Of a DNA stretch of 64,000 nt, positions 38,993-48,982 are shown in pieces (the first letter of the stretch is position 1; the number at the start of each line of letters is the position of its first letter). Location of the stretch: assembly GCF_900116715.1 (NCBI RefSeq), contig NZ_FPBM01000003.1, positions 1 to 64,000 on the forward strand, read 5' to 3'. The notes under the pieces were generated by a model that saw nothing but the letters and a program-made list of their open reading frames with translations, made no database searches and had not been told where the DNA came from. The translations under genes and the position numbers were made by a program. The stretch is from Polaromonas sp. YR568 (lineage in GTDB: Bacteria > Pseudomonadota > Gammaproteobacteria > Burkholderiales > Burkholderiaceae_C).

Positions 38993-39008
38993 GCCCGCGA
39001 AAGCGGGC
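38993..39008. other. GAAA-tetraloop hairpin before purN's 3' end
   Basis: GCCCGC-GAAA-GCGGGC, 9 bp past the purN stop on the minus strand. No T-run; it may be a weak terminator or an mRNA end stabiliser. Confidence 0.45.
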
Positions 39009-39016
39009 TGCAAACG

Positions 39017-39613
39017 TCAGGCAGCGCGTTCGAAGAAGGCGCGCACGGCCTGCGGGTAGATCAGGTGCTCTTGCGTGAGCACGCGCGCGGCCAGCGTTTC
39101 GGCCGTGTCGCCCGGCAACACTGGAACCACTGCCTGCGCCAGTGTGGGGCCGTGGTCCAGTTCAGCCGTCACCTGGTGAACTGTGCAGCCCGCCACCGTG
39201 CAACCCGCATCTATCGCACGCTGGTGCGTGTTGAGGCCGGTGAAGGCCGGCAACAGTGAGGGATGGATATTGATCATCCGCCCCGCATAGTGCTGAACAA
39301 AGCCGGGCGTCAGGATGCGCATAAAGCCCGCCAGCACCACCAGCGCCGGTGAATGCTGGTCGATCTGCGCCATGAGTGCAGCATCAAAAGCCTCGCGCGA
39401 ATCAAAGGCCTTATGAGACACCACCGCCGTGGCAATGCCCAGGCTTTGGGCCAGCTCCAGCCCCGCGGCCTCCGGCTTGTTGCTGATAACAGCCGCAACC
39501 TGCACGCCCCAGCGGCCGCGCCAGGCTTCTTTTTCGGCGGCCCGGGCGATCACGGCCATGTTGGAGCCGCTGCCCGAGATCAGGATGACGATGTTTTTAT
39601 TCGCACTTGGCAT
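39017..39613 (-). CDS. purN: Phosphoribosylglycinamide formyltransferase
   Basis: 198 aa. N-terminal IVILISGSGSNMAVIARAA binds GAR phosphate. The folate-site signature is INIHPSLLPAFTGLNTHQRAIDAG, with the catalytic His-Asp context HQVTAELDHGPTLAQAVVPV. It formylates GAR from 10-formyl-THF in purine synthesis. Divergent from the acyl-CoA dehydrogenase pair. Confidence 0.95.
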   Translation of the reverse strand: MPSANKNIVILISGSGSNMAVIARAAEKEAWRGRWGVQVAAVISNKPEAAGLELAQSLGIATAVVSHKAFDSREAFDAALMAQIDQHSPALVVLAGFMRILTPGFVQHYAGRMINIHPSLLPAFTGLNTHQRAIDAGCTVAGCTVHQVTAELDHGPTLAQAVVPVLPGDTAETLAARVLTQEHLIYPQAVRAFFERAA

Positions 39614-39773
39614 AGTCCTCTAGTTTAGAACGCCGATGATTGGGGTCCACCGGCACCGCAAGCCGCACGCAATGTCCCACCTGAGACATAAAATTGCGAA
39701 CGACCGTGCTAAAAATAAGACATCCGCAGGCCACCCACCCTGGGCCCTGCCAACCGCTGGAGACAAGCCCGCC

Positions 39774-40955
39774 ATGGATTTAGCTTTCACCCCTGAAGAA
39801 CAGGCCTTTCGCGACGAGATACGCGCCTGGGTTCACGCCAACCTGCCCAAAGACATTTCGCACAAGGTGCACAACGCCCTGCGCCTGACGCGTGACGATA
39901 TGCAGCGCTGGGCCAAGATTCTCGGCAAAAAGGGCTGGCTGGGCCACGGCTGGCCCAAGGAATTCGGCGGCCCGGGCTGGAACGCCGTGCAAAAACATTT
40001 GTTTGAAGAAGAGTGCGCGCTGGCCGGCGCCCCGCGCGTCGTGCCCTTCGGCCCGGTGATGGTGGCGCCCGTGATCATGGCCTTTGGCAGCCCTGAGCAG
40101 CAAAAGCGCTTCCTGCCCGGCATCGCCAGCGGCGAAGTCTGGTGGAGCCAGGGCTATAGCGAGCCGGGCTCGGGCTCTGACCTCGCATCCGTCAAATGCC
40201 GGGCTGAGCGCCAGGGCGACAAATACATCGTCAACGGCCAGAAGACCTGGACCACGCTGGGCCAGTACGGCGAGTGGATCTTCTGCCTGGTGCGCACCAG
40301 CACCGAAGGCAAACCTCAAACCGGCATCTCGTTTTTGCTGATCGACATGAAGTCACCCGGCGTGACGGTGCGGCCCATCGTGCTGCTGGATGGTGAGGCC
40401 GAAGTCAACGAGGTCTGGTTCGACAACGTCGAAGTGCCGGCCAACAACCTGATCGGTGAAGAGAACAAGGGCTGGACCTACGCCAAGCACCTGCTGAGCC
40501 ACGAGCGCACCAACATCGCCGACGTGAACCGCGCCAAGCGCGAGCTGGAGCGCCTCAAACGCATCGCCAAGGCCGAAGGCGTGTATGAAGACCAGCGCTT
40601 TCGTGACGAGATCGCCAAACTGGAAGTCGACGTGGTGGCGCTGGAGATGCTGGTGCTGCGTGTGCTCTCGGCCGAAAAGTCGGGCAAGAACTCGCTGGAC
40701 ATCGCCGGCCTGCTCAAAATCCGCGGCAGTGAAATCCAGCAGCGCTACAGCGAGCTGATGATGCTGGCCGCCGGCCCTTTCAGCCTGCCCTTTATCGAAG
40801 AAGCCATGGAAGCCGGCTGGCAAGGCGACTTCCCCGGCGGCCTGCCGGGCGATGCGCCATTGGCGTCCACTTACTTCAATATGCGCAAGACCACGATTTA
40901 CGGCGGCTCCAACGAAGTCCAACGAAATATCGTCTCGCAAGTCGTTCTCGGCTGA
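39774..40955 (+). CDS. Acyl-CoA dehydrogenase, first of a pair
   Basis: 393 aa. Typical ACAD parts: DLAFTPEEQAFRDEIRAWV, WSQGYSEPGSGSDLASVKCRAE (flavin loop), VNGQKTWTTLGQYGEWIFCLVRT, the ENKGWTYAKHLLSHERTNIADV helix, and the C-terminal YGGSNEVQRNIVSQVVLG. It oxidises an acyl-CoA to the 2-enoyl-CoA with FAD. The ATG at 39774 matches the family start and has GGAGAC upstream. 31 bp before a second, shorter ACAD gene, so the two may form one enzyme. Confidence 0.92.
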   Translation: MDLAFTPEEQAFRDEIRAWVHANLPKDISHKVHNALRLTRDDMQRWAKILGKKGWLGHGWPKEFGGPGWNAVQKHLFEEECALAGAPRVVPFGPVMVAPVIMAFGSPEQQKRFLPGIASGEVWWSQGYSEPGSGSDLASVKCRAERQGDKYIVNGQKTWTTLGQYGEWIFCLVRTSTEGKPQTGISFLLIDMKSPGVTVRPIVLLDGEAEVNEVWFDNVEVPANNLIGEENKGWTYAKHLLSHERTNIADVNRAKRELERLKRIAKAEGVYEDQRFRDEIAKLEVDVVALEMLVLRVLSAEKSGKNSLDIAGLLKIRGSEIQQRYSELMMLAAGPFSLPFIEEAMEAGWQGDFPGGLPGDAPLASTYFNMRKTTIYGGSNEVQRNIVSQVVLG

Positions 40956-40986
40956 TCCGGTCGCACCAGAAAACAGGAAACACATC

Positions 40987-42102
40987 ATGGATTTCGATTT
41001 CACCGACGACCAGGAACAACTGCGTGACGCCGTGCGCAAGTGGGTCGACAAGGGCTACGACTTTGAACGCCGCCGCGGCATCGCCAAAGCGGGAGGCTTC
41101 TCGCGCGAAGCCTACGGCCAGATCGCCGAGCTGGGCCTGACCGGCCTCTACATCCCCGAAGCCGATGGCGGCCTGGGCATGGACCCGGTGGAAGGCATGG
41201 TGGTGATGGAAGAGCTGGGGCGCGGCATTGTGCTGGAGCCTTTTGCGCAGACCCTGATTGCCGGCGCCGTGCTGTCCGGCTACGGCCCCGAAGCCGTCAA
41301 GGCCGCCTGGCTGACCAAGATCGCCTCGGGCGAAGCCCTTGTGGTGCTGGCTTACCAGGAGCGCGCCGCGCGTTATGACTTTGAAAAATGCGAGGCCACG
41401 GCAACCGCAGCCGGCGACGCATGGACGCTGAGCGGCACCAAAAGCATTGTGGCCGCGGGCGACCAGGCCGATGCCTTCATAGTCCCGGCCATGGCCAAGG
41501 GCAAGCTGGCGCTGTTCCTCGTTGAACGCACGGCAGCCGGCGTCGCCACCCGCGGCTACGGCACGCAAGACGGCGGCCGCGCTGCCGAAGTGACGCTGAA
41601 GAACGCCCCCGCAGCCCTGATCACGCTGGACGGCCTCACGGCGCTCGCCCATGCCATCGACATCGGCATCGCCGCCACCTGCGCCGAAGCCGTGGGCGTG
41701 ATGGACAAAACGCTGGCCATTACCGTCGAGTACATGAACACCCGCAAGCAGTTCGGCGTGGCCATCAGCAGCTTCCAGGCGCTGCGCCACCGTGTGGCCG
41801 ACATGAAGATGCAGCTGGAGCTGGCGCGCTCGATGAGCTACTACGCCTCGCTCAAGCTCAATGCGCCGGCCGACGAACGCGCCCGTGCACTGGCGCGCGC
41901 CAAGTACCAGTTGGGCGTTTCAATGCGCTTTGTGGGCCAGCAGGCGGTGCAGCTGCACGGCGGCATCGGCGTGACAGACGAGTACATCGTGAGCCACTAC
42001 TTCAAGAAGCTCACGCAGCTGGAAATGACTTTTGGCGACACTCTGCACCACTTGGGCGAGGTATCAAGCCGGATGCAGGAGACAGCCGGCGTGTTCGCCT
42101 GA
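40987..42102 (+). CDS. Acyl-CoA dehydrogenase, second of a pair
   Basis: 371 aa. DFDFTDDQEQLRDAVRKWV starts the N-terminal ACAD domain; GLYIPEADGGLGMDPVEGMVVMEEL and the C-terminal AVQLHGGIGVTDEYIVSHYFKKL are family motifs. The central flavin loop is weakly kept (LVVLAYQERAARYDF in place of the usual TEPxxGSD). This pattern, beside a full ACAD, resembles the heteromeric ACAD pairs of steroid degraders, where one subunit keeps the flavin site and the other the catalytic base. The substrate is unknown. Confidence 0.9.
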   Translation: MDFDFTDDQEQLRDAVRKWVDKGYDFERRRGIAKAGGFSREAYGQIAELGLTGLYIPEADGGLGMDPVEGMVVMEELGRGIVLEPFAQTLIAGAVLSGYGPEAVKAAWLTKIASGEALVVLAYQERAARYDFEKCEATATAAGDAWTLSGTKSIVAAGDQADAFIVPAMAKGKLALFLVERTAAGVATRGYGTQDGGRAAEVTLKNAPAALITLDGLTALAHAIDIGIAATCAEAVGVMDKTLAITVEYMNTRKQFGVAISSFQALRHRVADMKMQLELARSMSYYASLKLNAPADERARALARAKYQLGVSMRFVGQQAVQLHGGIGVTDEYIVSHYFKKLTQLEMTFGDTLHHLGEVSSRMQETAGVFA

Positions 42103-42145
42103 TCGGCTGGGGCCGTCACGCGTAAAGGCGCGACGAAGCCCCGAT

Positions 42146-42171
42146 CGTCACGCGTGCAGGCGTGACGTTTT
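42146..42171 (+). terminator. Terminator of the acyl-CoA dehydrogenase pair
   Basis: CGTCACGC (42146-42153) and GCGTGACG (42160-42167) with TTTT following. It overlaps the stop codon of the convergent HNH gene (stop at 42148-42150), so both transcripts share this sequence. Confidence 0.65.
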
Positions 42172-42705
42172 CGGAATGTGCGCCATCAAAAACTCCATCT
42201 GGTCCGCCAGAATGCGGCGGTTGCGCAGGATGAAGTCTTCCCAGAGGCTGGGCACATAAGGCGTGTAAAGCAGCGGCATGTGGGCCTGTTCGGGCGTGCG
42301 GCTGCTTTTGCGGTGGTTGCAGGCGCGGCAGGCGGTCACCACGTTCATCCAGGTGTCTATGCCTTTTTGGGCAAACGGAATGATGTGCTCGCGCGTCAGG
42401 TCTTCTTCATGGAAATGCCCACCGCAATAGGCGCACACATTGCGGTCGCGGGCGAAGAGCTTGCCGTTGGTCAGGCCCGGCTTCAGGTCAAACGGGTTGA
42501 TATTGGGCACGCCCTTGGTGCCGATGATGCTGTTGACGGTGATGATGGACTGCTCGCCCGTGATGGCGTTGTGGCCGCCATGGAAGGTCACCACACGCGC
42601 GCCCATCTCCCAGCGCACCTCGTCAGCCGCGTAGTGCAACACGGCTTGTTCAAGGCTGATCCAGGATTGCGGCAATCCCTGGGCTGAGAGCTTCAAGACC
42701 TTCAA
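42148..42705 (-). CDS. HNH endonuclease family protein
   Basis: 185 aa. The HNH domain (about 90-145) has a zinc knuckle NVCAYCGGHFHEEDL, the first His in TREHIIPF, Asn in WMNVVTACRACNHRK with a second Cys pair, and the final His. Residues 1-85 form an unknown N-terminal part (WISLEQAVLHYAADEVRWEMG). This arrangement is common in stand-alone bacterial HNH proteins of unsettled role (often called McrA-like). It is not linked to any phage or restriction genes here. Confidence 0.88.
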   Translation of the reverse strand: MKVLKLSAQGLPQSWISLEQAVLHYAADEVRWEMGARVVTFHGGHNAITGEQSIITVNSIIGTKGVPNINPFDLKPGLTNGKLFARDRNVCAYCGGHFHEEDLTREHIIPFAQKGIDTWMNVVTACRACNHRKSSRTPEQAHMPLLYTPYVPSLWEDFILRNRRILADQMEFLMAHIPKTSRLHA

Positions 42706-42879
42706 AACGAACCTCCATCATGGTGGATGCCGCGTGAAACGCGGCGTTCGGCTGGCTGAGTGGACTGACTGTGTATCAATATACAGTGAAATCATGACGA
42801 AGCGGGGGCAAATCCCCCATTAACCACGTTCAGGCCCCGTTCAACCGGGCCCGGGCGCTATAAAAACGATAATTGACCC

Positions 42880-43890
42880 ATGAAAATTTTCCGCGGCTAC
42901 CACCATCCCCAGCTGGCGGCGCACTGCGCGCTGACCATAGGCAACTTCGATGGCGTCCACCGCGGCCACCAGGCCATGCTGGCCCTGCTCAAAAACGAAG
43001 CCCAGCACCGCGGCGTGCCCAGCTGCGTGATGAGTTTTGAGCCCCATCCGCGCGACTACTTTGCCGGCGTGGCCCGCAAGCCCGAACTGGCCCCGGCGCG
43101 CATCGCCACGCTGCGCGACAAACTCACCGAACTGGCCCGCTGCGGCATCGACCAGTGCGTGGTGCTGCCCTTCAATGCCGCGCTAGCGACCCAGCCGGCC
43201 GAAGACTTCATCCAGAACGTGCTGGTGCAGGGTCTGGGCGTGAAATACGTGCTGGTGGGTGACGACTTCCGTTTTGGCGCCAAACGGGTGGGCGACTACG
43301 CCATGCTGGACGCCGCCGGCGAGCGCCTGGGCTTTGACGTGGCCCGCATGAACAGCTACGAGGTGCGAGGCCTTCGGGTGTCGAGCTCGGCGGTGCGCGA
43401 GGCGCTGGCCGACGGCCGGATGGACCGGGTGGCCAGCCTGCTGGGGCGGCCTTACAGCATCTCCGGCCATGTGGTGCATGGCCGAAAATTGGGCCGTGAC
43501 CTGGGCTTTCGCACCCTTAATCTGCGCTTTTCGCACTGGAAACCGGCCGCCGGCGGCATTTTTGCGGTGCAGGTGCATGGCCTGGCCGGCCAGCCCATCC
43601 CCGGGGTGGCCAACCTGGGCATACGGCCCTCGCTGGACCCGGCCGACGTCAACGGCGGGCGCGTGCTGCTGGAGACCCATTGCCTCGAATGGCCCGCCAG
43701 CCTTGGGCCCGAGGGGGCATACGGTAAAATCATCCGCGTGGAACTGCTTCATAAACTGCACGACGAACTGAAGTACGACAGCCTGGACAGCCTGAAAACA
43801 GGCATCGCCAAGGACTGCGACGAGGCGCGGGCGTTTTTTGCCTCCATGCACACGGAAACCAGCCGCCAGACCACGCGCGACCGAATTTAG
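42880..43890 (+). CDS. ribF: Bifunctional riboflavin kinase / FAD synthetase
   Basis: 336 aa. The N-terminal FMN adenylyltransferase domain has [19 protein letters not shown] (HxGH-like motif) and [17 protein letters not shown]; the [12 protein letters not shown] motif lies near 175. The C-terminal riboflavin kinase follows with [17 protein letters not shown] and [11 protein letters not shown]. It makes FMN and FAD. It precedes ileS and lspA, the common ribF-ileS-lspA order of proteobacteria. Confidence 0.95.
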   Translation: MKIFRGYHHPQLAAHCALTIGNFDGVHRGHQAMLALLKNEAQHRGVPSCVMSFEPHPRDYFAGVARKPELAPARIATLRDKLTELARCGIDQCVVLPFNAALATQPAEDFIQNVLVQGLGVKYVLVGDDFRFGAKRVGDYAMLDAAGERLGFDVARMNSYEVRGLRVSSSAVREALADGRMDRVASLLGRPYSISGHVVHGRKLGRDLGFRTLNLRFSHWKPAAGGIFAVQVHGLAGQPIPGVANLGIRPSLDPADVNGGRVLLETHCLEWPASLGPEGAYGKIIRVELLHKLHDELKYDSLDSLKTGIAKDCDEARAFFASMHTETSRQTTRDRI

Positions 43891-44011
43891 ACGATCTCGT
43901 CGCCTCTGCGCTCGCCCTGCCCCCGCCCGGCGAGCGGCTCACCTCCCCACCGTATTTCCGGCGGCCCGGCCACTTCAGGCTGCCCTCACAAAAGCATTCC
44001 AAGAGCATCCC

Positions 44012-46843
44012 ATGTCCGAAACCAAAACCGATTACCGCAGCACCCTGAACCTGCCCGACACGCCCTTCCCCATGCGCGGCGACCTGCCCAAGCGCGAAGC
44101 CGGCTGGACCAAAGAATGGGACGAAAAGGGCATCTACAAAAAGCTGCGCGACGTGCGCGCCGGCAAACCCAAGTTCGTGCTGCATGACGGCCCGCCCTAT
44201 GCCAACGGCAAGATCCACATCGGCCACGCGGTCAACAAGGTCCTCAAAGACATGATCGTCAAGGCGCGCCAGCTCAAGGGCCTGGACGCTATCTACGTGC
44301 CCGGCTGGGATTGCCACGGCCTGCCGATCGAAAACGCCATCGAAAAACTGCACGGCCGCAACCTGCCGCGCGATGAAGTGCAGGCCAAGAGCCGCGCCTT
44401 CGCCACCGAGCAGATCGCCGGCCAGATGGCCGACTTCAAGCGCCTGGGCGTGCTCGGCGAATGGGACAACCCCTACCGCACCATGGACTTCGCCAACGAA
44501 GCCAATGAAATCCGCGCGCTCAAACGCATCATGGAGCGCGGCTTTGTCTACCGCGGCCTGAAGCCCGTGTACTGGTGTTTTGACTGCGGCTCCTCGCTCG
44601 CCGAGTTTGAGATCGAATACGCCGACAAAAAATCGCAGACGCTGGACGTAGGCTTTAAATGCGCCGAGCCGCAAAAACTGGCGCTGGCTTTCGGCCAGGC
44701 CACGCTGCGCAAGGATGCCTTCGCCGTCATCTGGACGACGACCGCATGGACCATCCCCGCCAACCAGGCGCTGAACCTGAACCCCGAACTCGAATACTCG
44801 CTGGTGGATACCGAGCGCGGGCTGCTGGTGCTGGCCTCGGTGCTGGTCGACAAATGCCTGGAGCGCTATCAGCTGCAAGGGCGCGTCATCGCCGTCACCA
44901 AAGGCGAAAACCTCGCGAACATCAAGTTCGAGCATCCGTTCTACGACGTGGATCCCGGCTATCGCCGCTTCAGCCCCGTCTTCCTGGCCGACTACGCCAC
45001 CGCCGACGACGGCACGGGTATCGTGCACTCCTCGCCCGCCTACGGCGTAGAGGATTTCAACTCCTGCGTAGCCAACGGCATTGCCTATGACGACATCCTC
45101 AACCCGGTGCAGGGCAATGGCCGCTATGTCGACGAGCTGCCGATGTTCGGCGGCCTCAACATCTGGAAGGCCGCGCCGCTGGTGATCGAGAAGCTGCGCG
45201 AGCACGGACGCCTTTTTGCCACGCACGACATCACCCACAGCTACCCGCACTGCTGGCGCCACAAGACGCCGGTGATCTACCGCGCGGCGGCCCAGTGGTT
45301 TGTGCGCATGGATGAAGGCGAAGGCGTTTTCACCAAAGACAAGGCGCCGCAAACCCTGCGCAAGCTGGCCCTGGCCGCCATCGAGGAAACCAGCTTCTAC
45401 CCCGAAAACGGCAAGGTCCGCCTGCGCGACATGATCGCCGGCCGGCCCGACTGGTGCATCAGCCGCCAGCGTAACTGGGGCGTGCCCCTGCCTTTTTTCA
45501 TCCACACCGCCACGGGCGAACTGCACCCGCGCACCATGGAGATCATGGAGCAGGCAGCGCGCATGGTCGAAGCCGGCGGCATCGAAGCCTGGAGCAAGGC
45601 CACGGCCGAATCCATCATCGGCGTAGATGGAGAGCATGGGGCACCCAACTACATCAAGAGCACCGACATCCTCGACGTGTGGTTTGACTCCGGCACCACG
45701 CACGACCACGTGCTGCGCCACAGCCATGCCGCGCAATCGACCTGGCCGGCAGACCTGTACCTCGAAGGCCACGACCAGCACCGCGGCTGGTTCCACTCGT
45801 CGCTGCTCACGGCCTGCGCGATGTACGACCATGCGCCTTACAAAGGCCTGCTGACGCACGGCTTCACCGTGGACGGCAAGGGCCGCAAGATGAGCAAGAG
45901 CGAAGGCAATGTGGTGGTGCCGCAAGAGGTGAGCGACAAGCTGGGCGCCGAGATCATCCGCCTCTGGTGCGCCTCCACCGATTATTCGGGCGACCTGGGC
46001 ATCGACGACAAGATCCTGGCCCGCGTGGTGGACGCCTACCGCCGCATCCGCAACACGTTGCGCTTCTTGATGGCCAACATCAGCGACTTCGACCCGGCCA
46101 AAGACGCCGTGCCGTTTGACCAGATGCTGGAGATCGACCGCTACGCGCTGAGCCGCGCGTCGCAGCTGCAGGCCGACATCCTGGCGCACTACGAGGTGTA
46201 TGAATTCCACCCGGTGGTCTCCAAGCTGCAGATCTATTGCAGCGAAGACCTTGGCTCTTTCTACCTCGACATCCTGAAAGACCGGCTCTACACCACCGGT
46301 CCGAAATCGCTGGCCCGCCGCAGCGCGCAGACCGCGCTCTGGCAGATCACGCACGCGATGCTGCGCTGGATGGCGCCTTTCCTCAGCTTCACGGCGGAAG
46401 AGGCCTGGAAGGTGTTCGGCTCGTCCGAGTCCATCTTCATGGAAACGTACTCCGAATTCCCCGTGCCCGACACGGCGCTGCTGGCCAAATGGTCGCGCAT
46501 CCGCGAGTTGCGTGACGCGGTGAACAAGGACATCGAAGCCCTGCGCGCCGACGGCAAGGTGGGCTCCTCACTGCAAGCCAACGTGGCGCTGGAAGTGCCT
46601 GCAGACGACCTCGCACTGCTGACGAGTCTGGGTGAGGATTTGAAGTTCGTCTTCATCACCTCCGCCATCGAAGCGGCCGCCGCAAGCGCCATTTCTACCA
46701 AGGTAACGCCCAGCACCGACGCCAAGTGCGAACGCTGCTGGCACTATCGCGCCGACGTGGGCCATGACCCGGCCCACCCGACCATCTGCGGCCGCTGCAC
46801 CAGCAACCTGTTCGGCACGGGCGAAGACCGGAAGTTCGCGTAA
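44012..46843 (+). CDS. ileS: Isoleucine--tRNA ligase
   Basis: 943-aa class I synthetase. HIGH motif [11 protein letters not shown] (about 65-75), an editing (CP1) domain in the middle, and KMSKSEGN (near 625). The C-terminal zinc finger is [12 protein letters not shown] ... CGRCTSN. It charges tRNA-Ile. The ATG at 44012 is set by family alignment; a longer frame from 43838 is rejected. Its stop overlaps the lspA start by one base (TAATG). Confidence 0.97.
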   Translation: MSETKTDYRSTLNLPDTPFPMRGDLPKREAGWTKEWDEKGIYKKLRDVRAGKPKFVLHDGPPYANGKIHIGHAVNKVLKDMIVKARQLKGLDAIYVPGWDCHGLPIENAIEKLHGRNLPRDEVQAKSRAFATEQIAGQMADFKRLGVLGEWDNPYRTMDFANEANEIRALKRIMERGFVYRGLKPVYWCFDCGSSLAEFEIEYADKKSQTLDVGFKCAEPQKLALAFGQATLRKDAFAVIWTTTAWTIPANQALNLNPELEYSLVDTERGLLVLASVLVDKCLERYQLQGRVIAVTKGENLANIKFEHPFYDVDPGYRRFSPVFLADYATADDGTGIVHSSPAYGVEDFNSCVANGIAYDDILNPVQGNGRYVDELPMFGGLNIWKAAPLVIEKLREHGRLFATHDITHSYPHCWRHKTPVIYRAAAQWFVRMDEGEGVFTKDKAPQTLRKLALAAIEETSFYPENGKVRLRDMIAGRPDWCISRQRNWGVPLPFFIHTATGELHPRTMEIMEQAARMVEAGGIEAWSKATAESIIGVDGEHGAPNYIKSTDILDVWFDSGTTHDHVLRHSHAAQSTWPADLYLEGHDQHRGWFHSSLLTACAMYDHAPYKGLLTHGFTVDGKGRKMSKSEGNVVVPQEVSDKLGAEIIRLWCASTDYSGDLGIDDKILARVVDAYRRIRNTLRFLMANISDFDPAKDAVPFDQMLEIDRYALSRASQLQADILAHYEVYEFHPVVSKLQIYCSEDLGSFYLDILKDRLYTTGPKSLARRSAQTALWQITHAMLRWMAPFLSFTAEEAWKVFGSSESIFMETYSEFPVPDTALLAKWSRIRELRDAVNKDIEALRADGKVGSSLQANVALEVPADDLALLTSLGEDLKFVFITSAIEAAAASAISTKVTPSTDAKCERCWHYRADVGHDPAHPTICGRCTSNLFGTGEDRKFA

Positions 46844-47343
46844 TGGCCAAAACCACCTTCACCCGCTCCTCCAGCTCGCTGCTTCCCTGGCTGGGCCTGG
46901 CGCTCATCATCCTCATCGCCGACCAGTTCACCAAGGTGCTGATCCTGGGTTACTACAACCTGGGCGACTCCACCTATGTGACCAGTTTCTTTAACGTGGT
47001 GCGGGTGCACAACACCGGCGCGGCCTTTTCCTTCCTGGCGACGGCGTCGGGCTGGCAGCGCTGGTTCTTTACCGCCATCGGCATCGCGGCGGCGCTGTTC
47101 ATCCTGTGGATGCTGCGCTCACACCCGGGGCAAAAGCTGTTTTCCTTCGCGCTGGCCTGTATTTTGGGCGGCGCGCTGGGCAACGTGATTGACCGCACGA
47201 TGCACGGCTATGTGGTGGACTTCCTGCAGTTCCACTGGGCCGGCTGGTACTTCCCTTCGTTCAACATCGCCGACAGCGCCATCACCATAGGCGCGGTCTG
47301 CCTGATCCTGGACGAATTGCTGCGGGTTCGCAAAACCAGCTAA
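46843..47343 (+). CDS. lspA: Lipoprotein signal peptidase
   Basis: 166-aa inner-membrane aspartyl protease with four hydrophobic helices. The conserved blocks are [34 protein letters not shown] (catalytic Asp) and [16 protein letters not shown] (second catalytic Asp). It removes signal peptides from prolipoproteins. Translationally coupled to ileS. Confidence 0.96.
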   Translation: MAKTTFTRSSSSLLPWLGLALIILIADQFTKVLILGYYNLGDSTYVTSFFNVVRVHNTGAAFSFLATASGWQRWFFTAIGIAAALFILWMLRSHPGQKLFSFALACILGGALGNVIDRTMHGYVVDFLQFHWAGWYFPSFNIADSAITIGAVCLILDELLRVRKTS

Positions 47344-47359
47344 GTGCCGGCTGCAACGC

Positions 47360-47947
47360 ATGACAGCCTCCATCCTTGAACCCTTCGCGGCAGACTGGGC
47401 CGGCGAGCCCACCCTGCACTCCAGGGCGCAGAGCTGGAGCTGGTTCAGGCAGGCATTCGGCCAGGCGCTGCTAAGCCATGCGGTGGCGCCGTCTTCAAGC
47501 TGGGCGGTCGATGAGGAAAGCCTGGCCAAGGCCTTCTTCTCGTGGGCCGAGCTGGTCGAGCTGTACACGCCTTACGAGGCGCTGGACGGCGCCGATTTCC
47601 GGCACTTCATCCTGGGCCTGCTGCTGCAAAAGCTGCTGGAGGCGAAACCGCCTGTGCTGCGCGATATTCCCGCCGCCGCTGCGGCCGTTCCCGTCACAAG
47701 CTTTGTGCTGACCCTGCTGCAGGCGCTGCACAAAAACGCCGGCTCGACCGCGCTCACGCTGGATGCGGCTGCGCTCGCAGGCCCGCGATGGGCCAGCTAT
47801 GTCGAAAACGTCACCGAAGACGCCTCGAACGCCACCTGCTTTCTCGACCAGATGACGGGCCTGCAGCCAGCCTGGCAAAGCCGCTCGCTGATCGAGCACC
47901 GGCCCGCCATGCAAAAAGCGCTGGCACTTGCGCGCCAGCGCTCCTGA
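47360..47947 (+). CDS. Hypothetical protein after lspA
   Basis: 195 aa, not recognised. Predominantly helical with several short hydrophobic stretches (FRHFILGLLLQKLLEA; VTSFVLTLLQAL); no signal peptide or clear transmembrane anchor. It follows lspA by 16 bp on the same strand and is likely cotranscribed with ileS-lspA. Its 3' end converges with the bug gene. Confidence 0.7.
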   Translation: MTASILEPFAADWAGEPTLHSRAQSWSWFRQAFGQALLSHAVAPSSSWAVDEESLAKAFFSWAELVELYTPYEALDGADFRHFILGLLLQKLLEAKPPVLRDIPAAAAAVPVTSFVLTLLQALHKNAGSTALTLDAAALAGPRWASYVENVTEDASNATCFLDQMTGLQPAWQSRSLIEHRPAMQKALALARQRS

Positions 47948-47965
47948 AACCTGGCAGCGCGAGGC

Positions 47966-48928
47966 TCAGCTCAGCTTCATATTGGTCGACGTGATCAGGT
48001 GCTTCCAGCGCTGATAGTCGGCCGCCACATACGCCGTGATCGCCGCGCCTTCCAGTGAAGTCGGCTCGGTCGCATCCTGGCGTAGCCGGGCGGCAACAGC
48101 CGGTTGTGCGATCAGCTTGTTGATCGCGGCATTGAGCTCCGACGTGATCGCCGCCGGCGTGCCCGGAGGCGCCATCAAACCCCAGTAGTTGTTGACGTCA
48201 AAGTCCTTGAAGCCGAGCTCTTCCATGCCTGGCACGCCGGGCACGCTGGGCGCGCGGTCTTTCGAGGTCAAGGCCAGGGCCTTGATCTTGCCGTCCTTGA
48301 TGTATGGCATCAGGGCCGGCACGCTGCCCGTCATGAACTGGAGCTGCCCGGCCAGCAGGTCGGTGGTCGCAAAAGCAATGCCGCGGTAAGGGATGTGGAC
48401 GATGGCGGTGTTGGTGCGCTGCTTGAGCAGTTCCACCACCAGGTGGTTGATGCTGCCGTTGCCGGCAGAGCCATAGTTGTACTTGCCCGGGTTGGTCTTG
48501 ATGTGGTCCACCGCTTCGCGCAGGTTGTTGCCCGGAAGGCTGGGGTGCGAGGCAAACAGCAGCGGGCCCGCGCCCATGATGGCGACCGGCGCAAACTGGG
48601 TGGGGTCGTATTTGGGCGTACCGCCCGAGGCCGCCACCGTGGTGAAAGGCGAAGCGATAAACAGCAAAGTCTGCCCGTCAGGCGCCGACTTGGCCACCAG
48701 GTCTGCCCCCACTGCGCCGCCGGCGCCGGTGCGGTTGTCGATCACGAACTGCCGGCCCATCGATTTGCTGAGCTCGGAGCCGAAAAACCGCGCCATCGCA
48801 TCGCTGCCCGCGCCGGGTGCAAAGGGCACGATGATTTTGGAAATCGCCGAGGGCTGGGCCCGCAGCTGCGCCACGGCGCAATACGCGGCAAGCCCACCGG
48901 CCGCCTGGATCAGGGAACGTCGTTTCAT
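47966..48928 (-). CDS. Bug family solute-binding protein, end of the SorC-linked gene run
   Basis: 320 aa. The N-terminus MKRRSLIQAAGGLAAYCA carries a twin-Arg and hydrophobic run, possibly Tat-type. TctC motifs follow: KIIVPFAPGAGSDAMARFF, IDNRTGAGGAVGADLVAK, NYGSAGNGSINHLVVELL and HIPYRGIAFATTDLLAGQL. It lies 54 bp after phoD on the same strand. If it belongs to the acoABC-surE-phoD run, its ligand could be the carbon source of that pathway. No transporter membrane genes are adjacent. Confidence 0.88.
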   Translation of the reverse strand: MKRRSLIQAAGGLAAYCAVAQLRAQPSAISKIIVPFAPGAGSDAMARFFGSELSKSMGRQFVIDNRTGAGGAVGADLVAKSAPDGQTLLFIASPFTTVAASGGTPKYDPTQFAPVAIMGAGPLLFASHPSLPGNNLREAVDHIKTNPGKYNYGSAGNGSINHLVVELLKQRTNTAIVHIPYRGIAFATTDLLAGQLQFMTGSVPALMPYIKDGKIKALALTSKDRAPSVPGVPGMEELGFKDFDVNNYWGLMAPPGTPAAITSELNAAINKLIAQPAVAARLRQDATEPTSLEGAAITAYVAADYQRWKHLITSTNMKLS

Positions 48929-48982
48929 GTTTGTCTCCTAGCTGTCTATGTAGTTATCAAATACGGTCACAAAAAAACTGGC

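Noticed and set aside
42769..42786. Near-palindrome CTGTGTATCAATATACAG upstream of the HNH gene, resembling a LexA box
   Set aside because: The CTG and CAG ends are 12 bases apart instead of the 10 of the E. coli-type box, and no SOS gene is adjacent. It may still be some operator.
43730..46354. Long antisense frame (874 codons) opposite ribF/ileS
   Set aside because: Composition shadow of the high-GC ileS gene; no family motif, and the sense strand is unambiguous.
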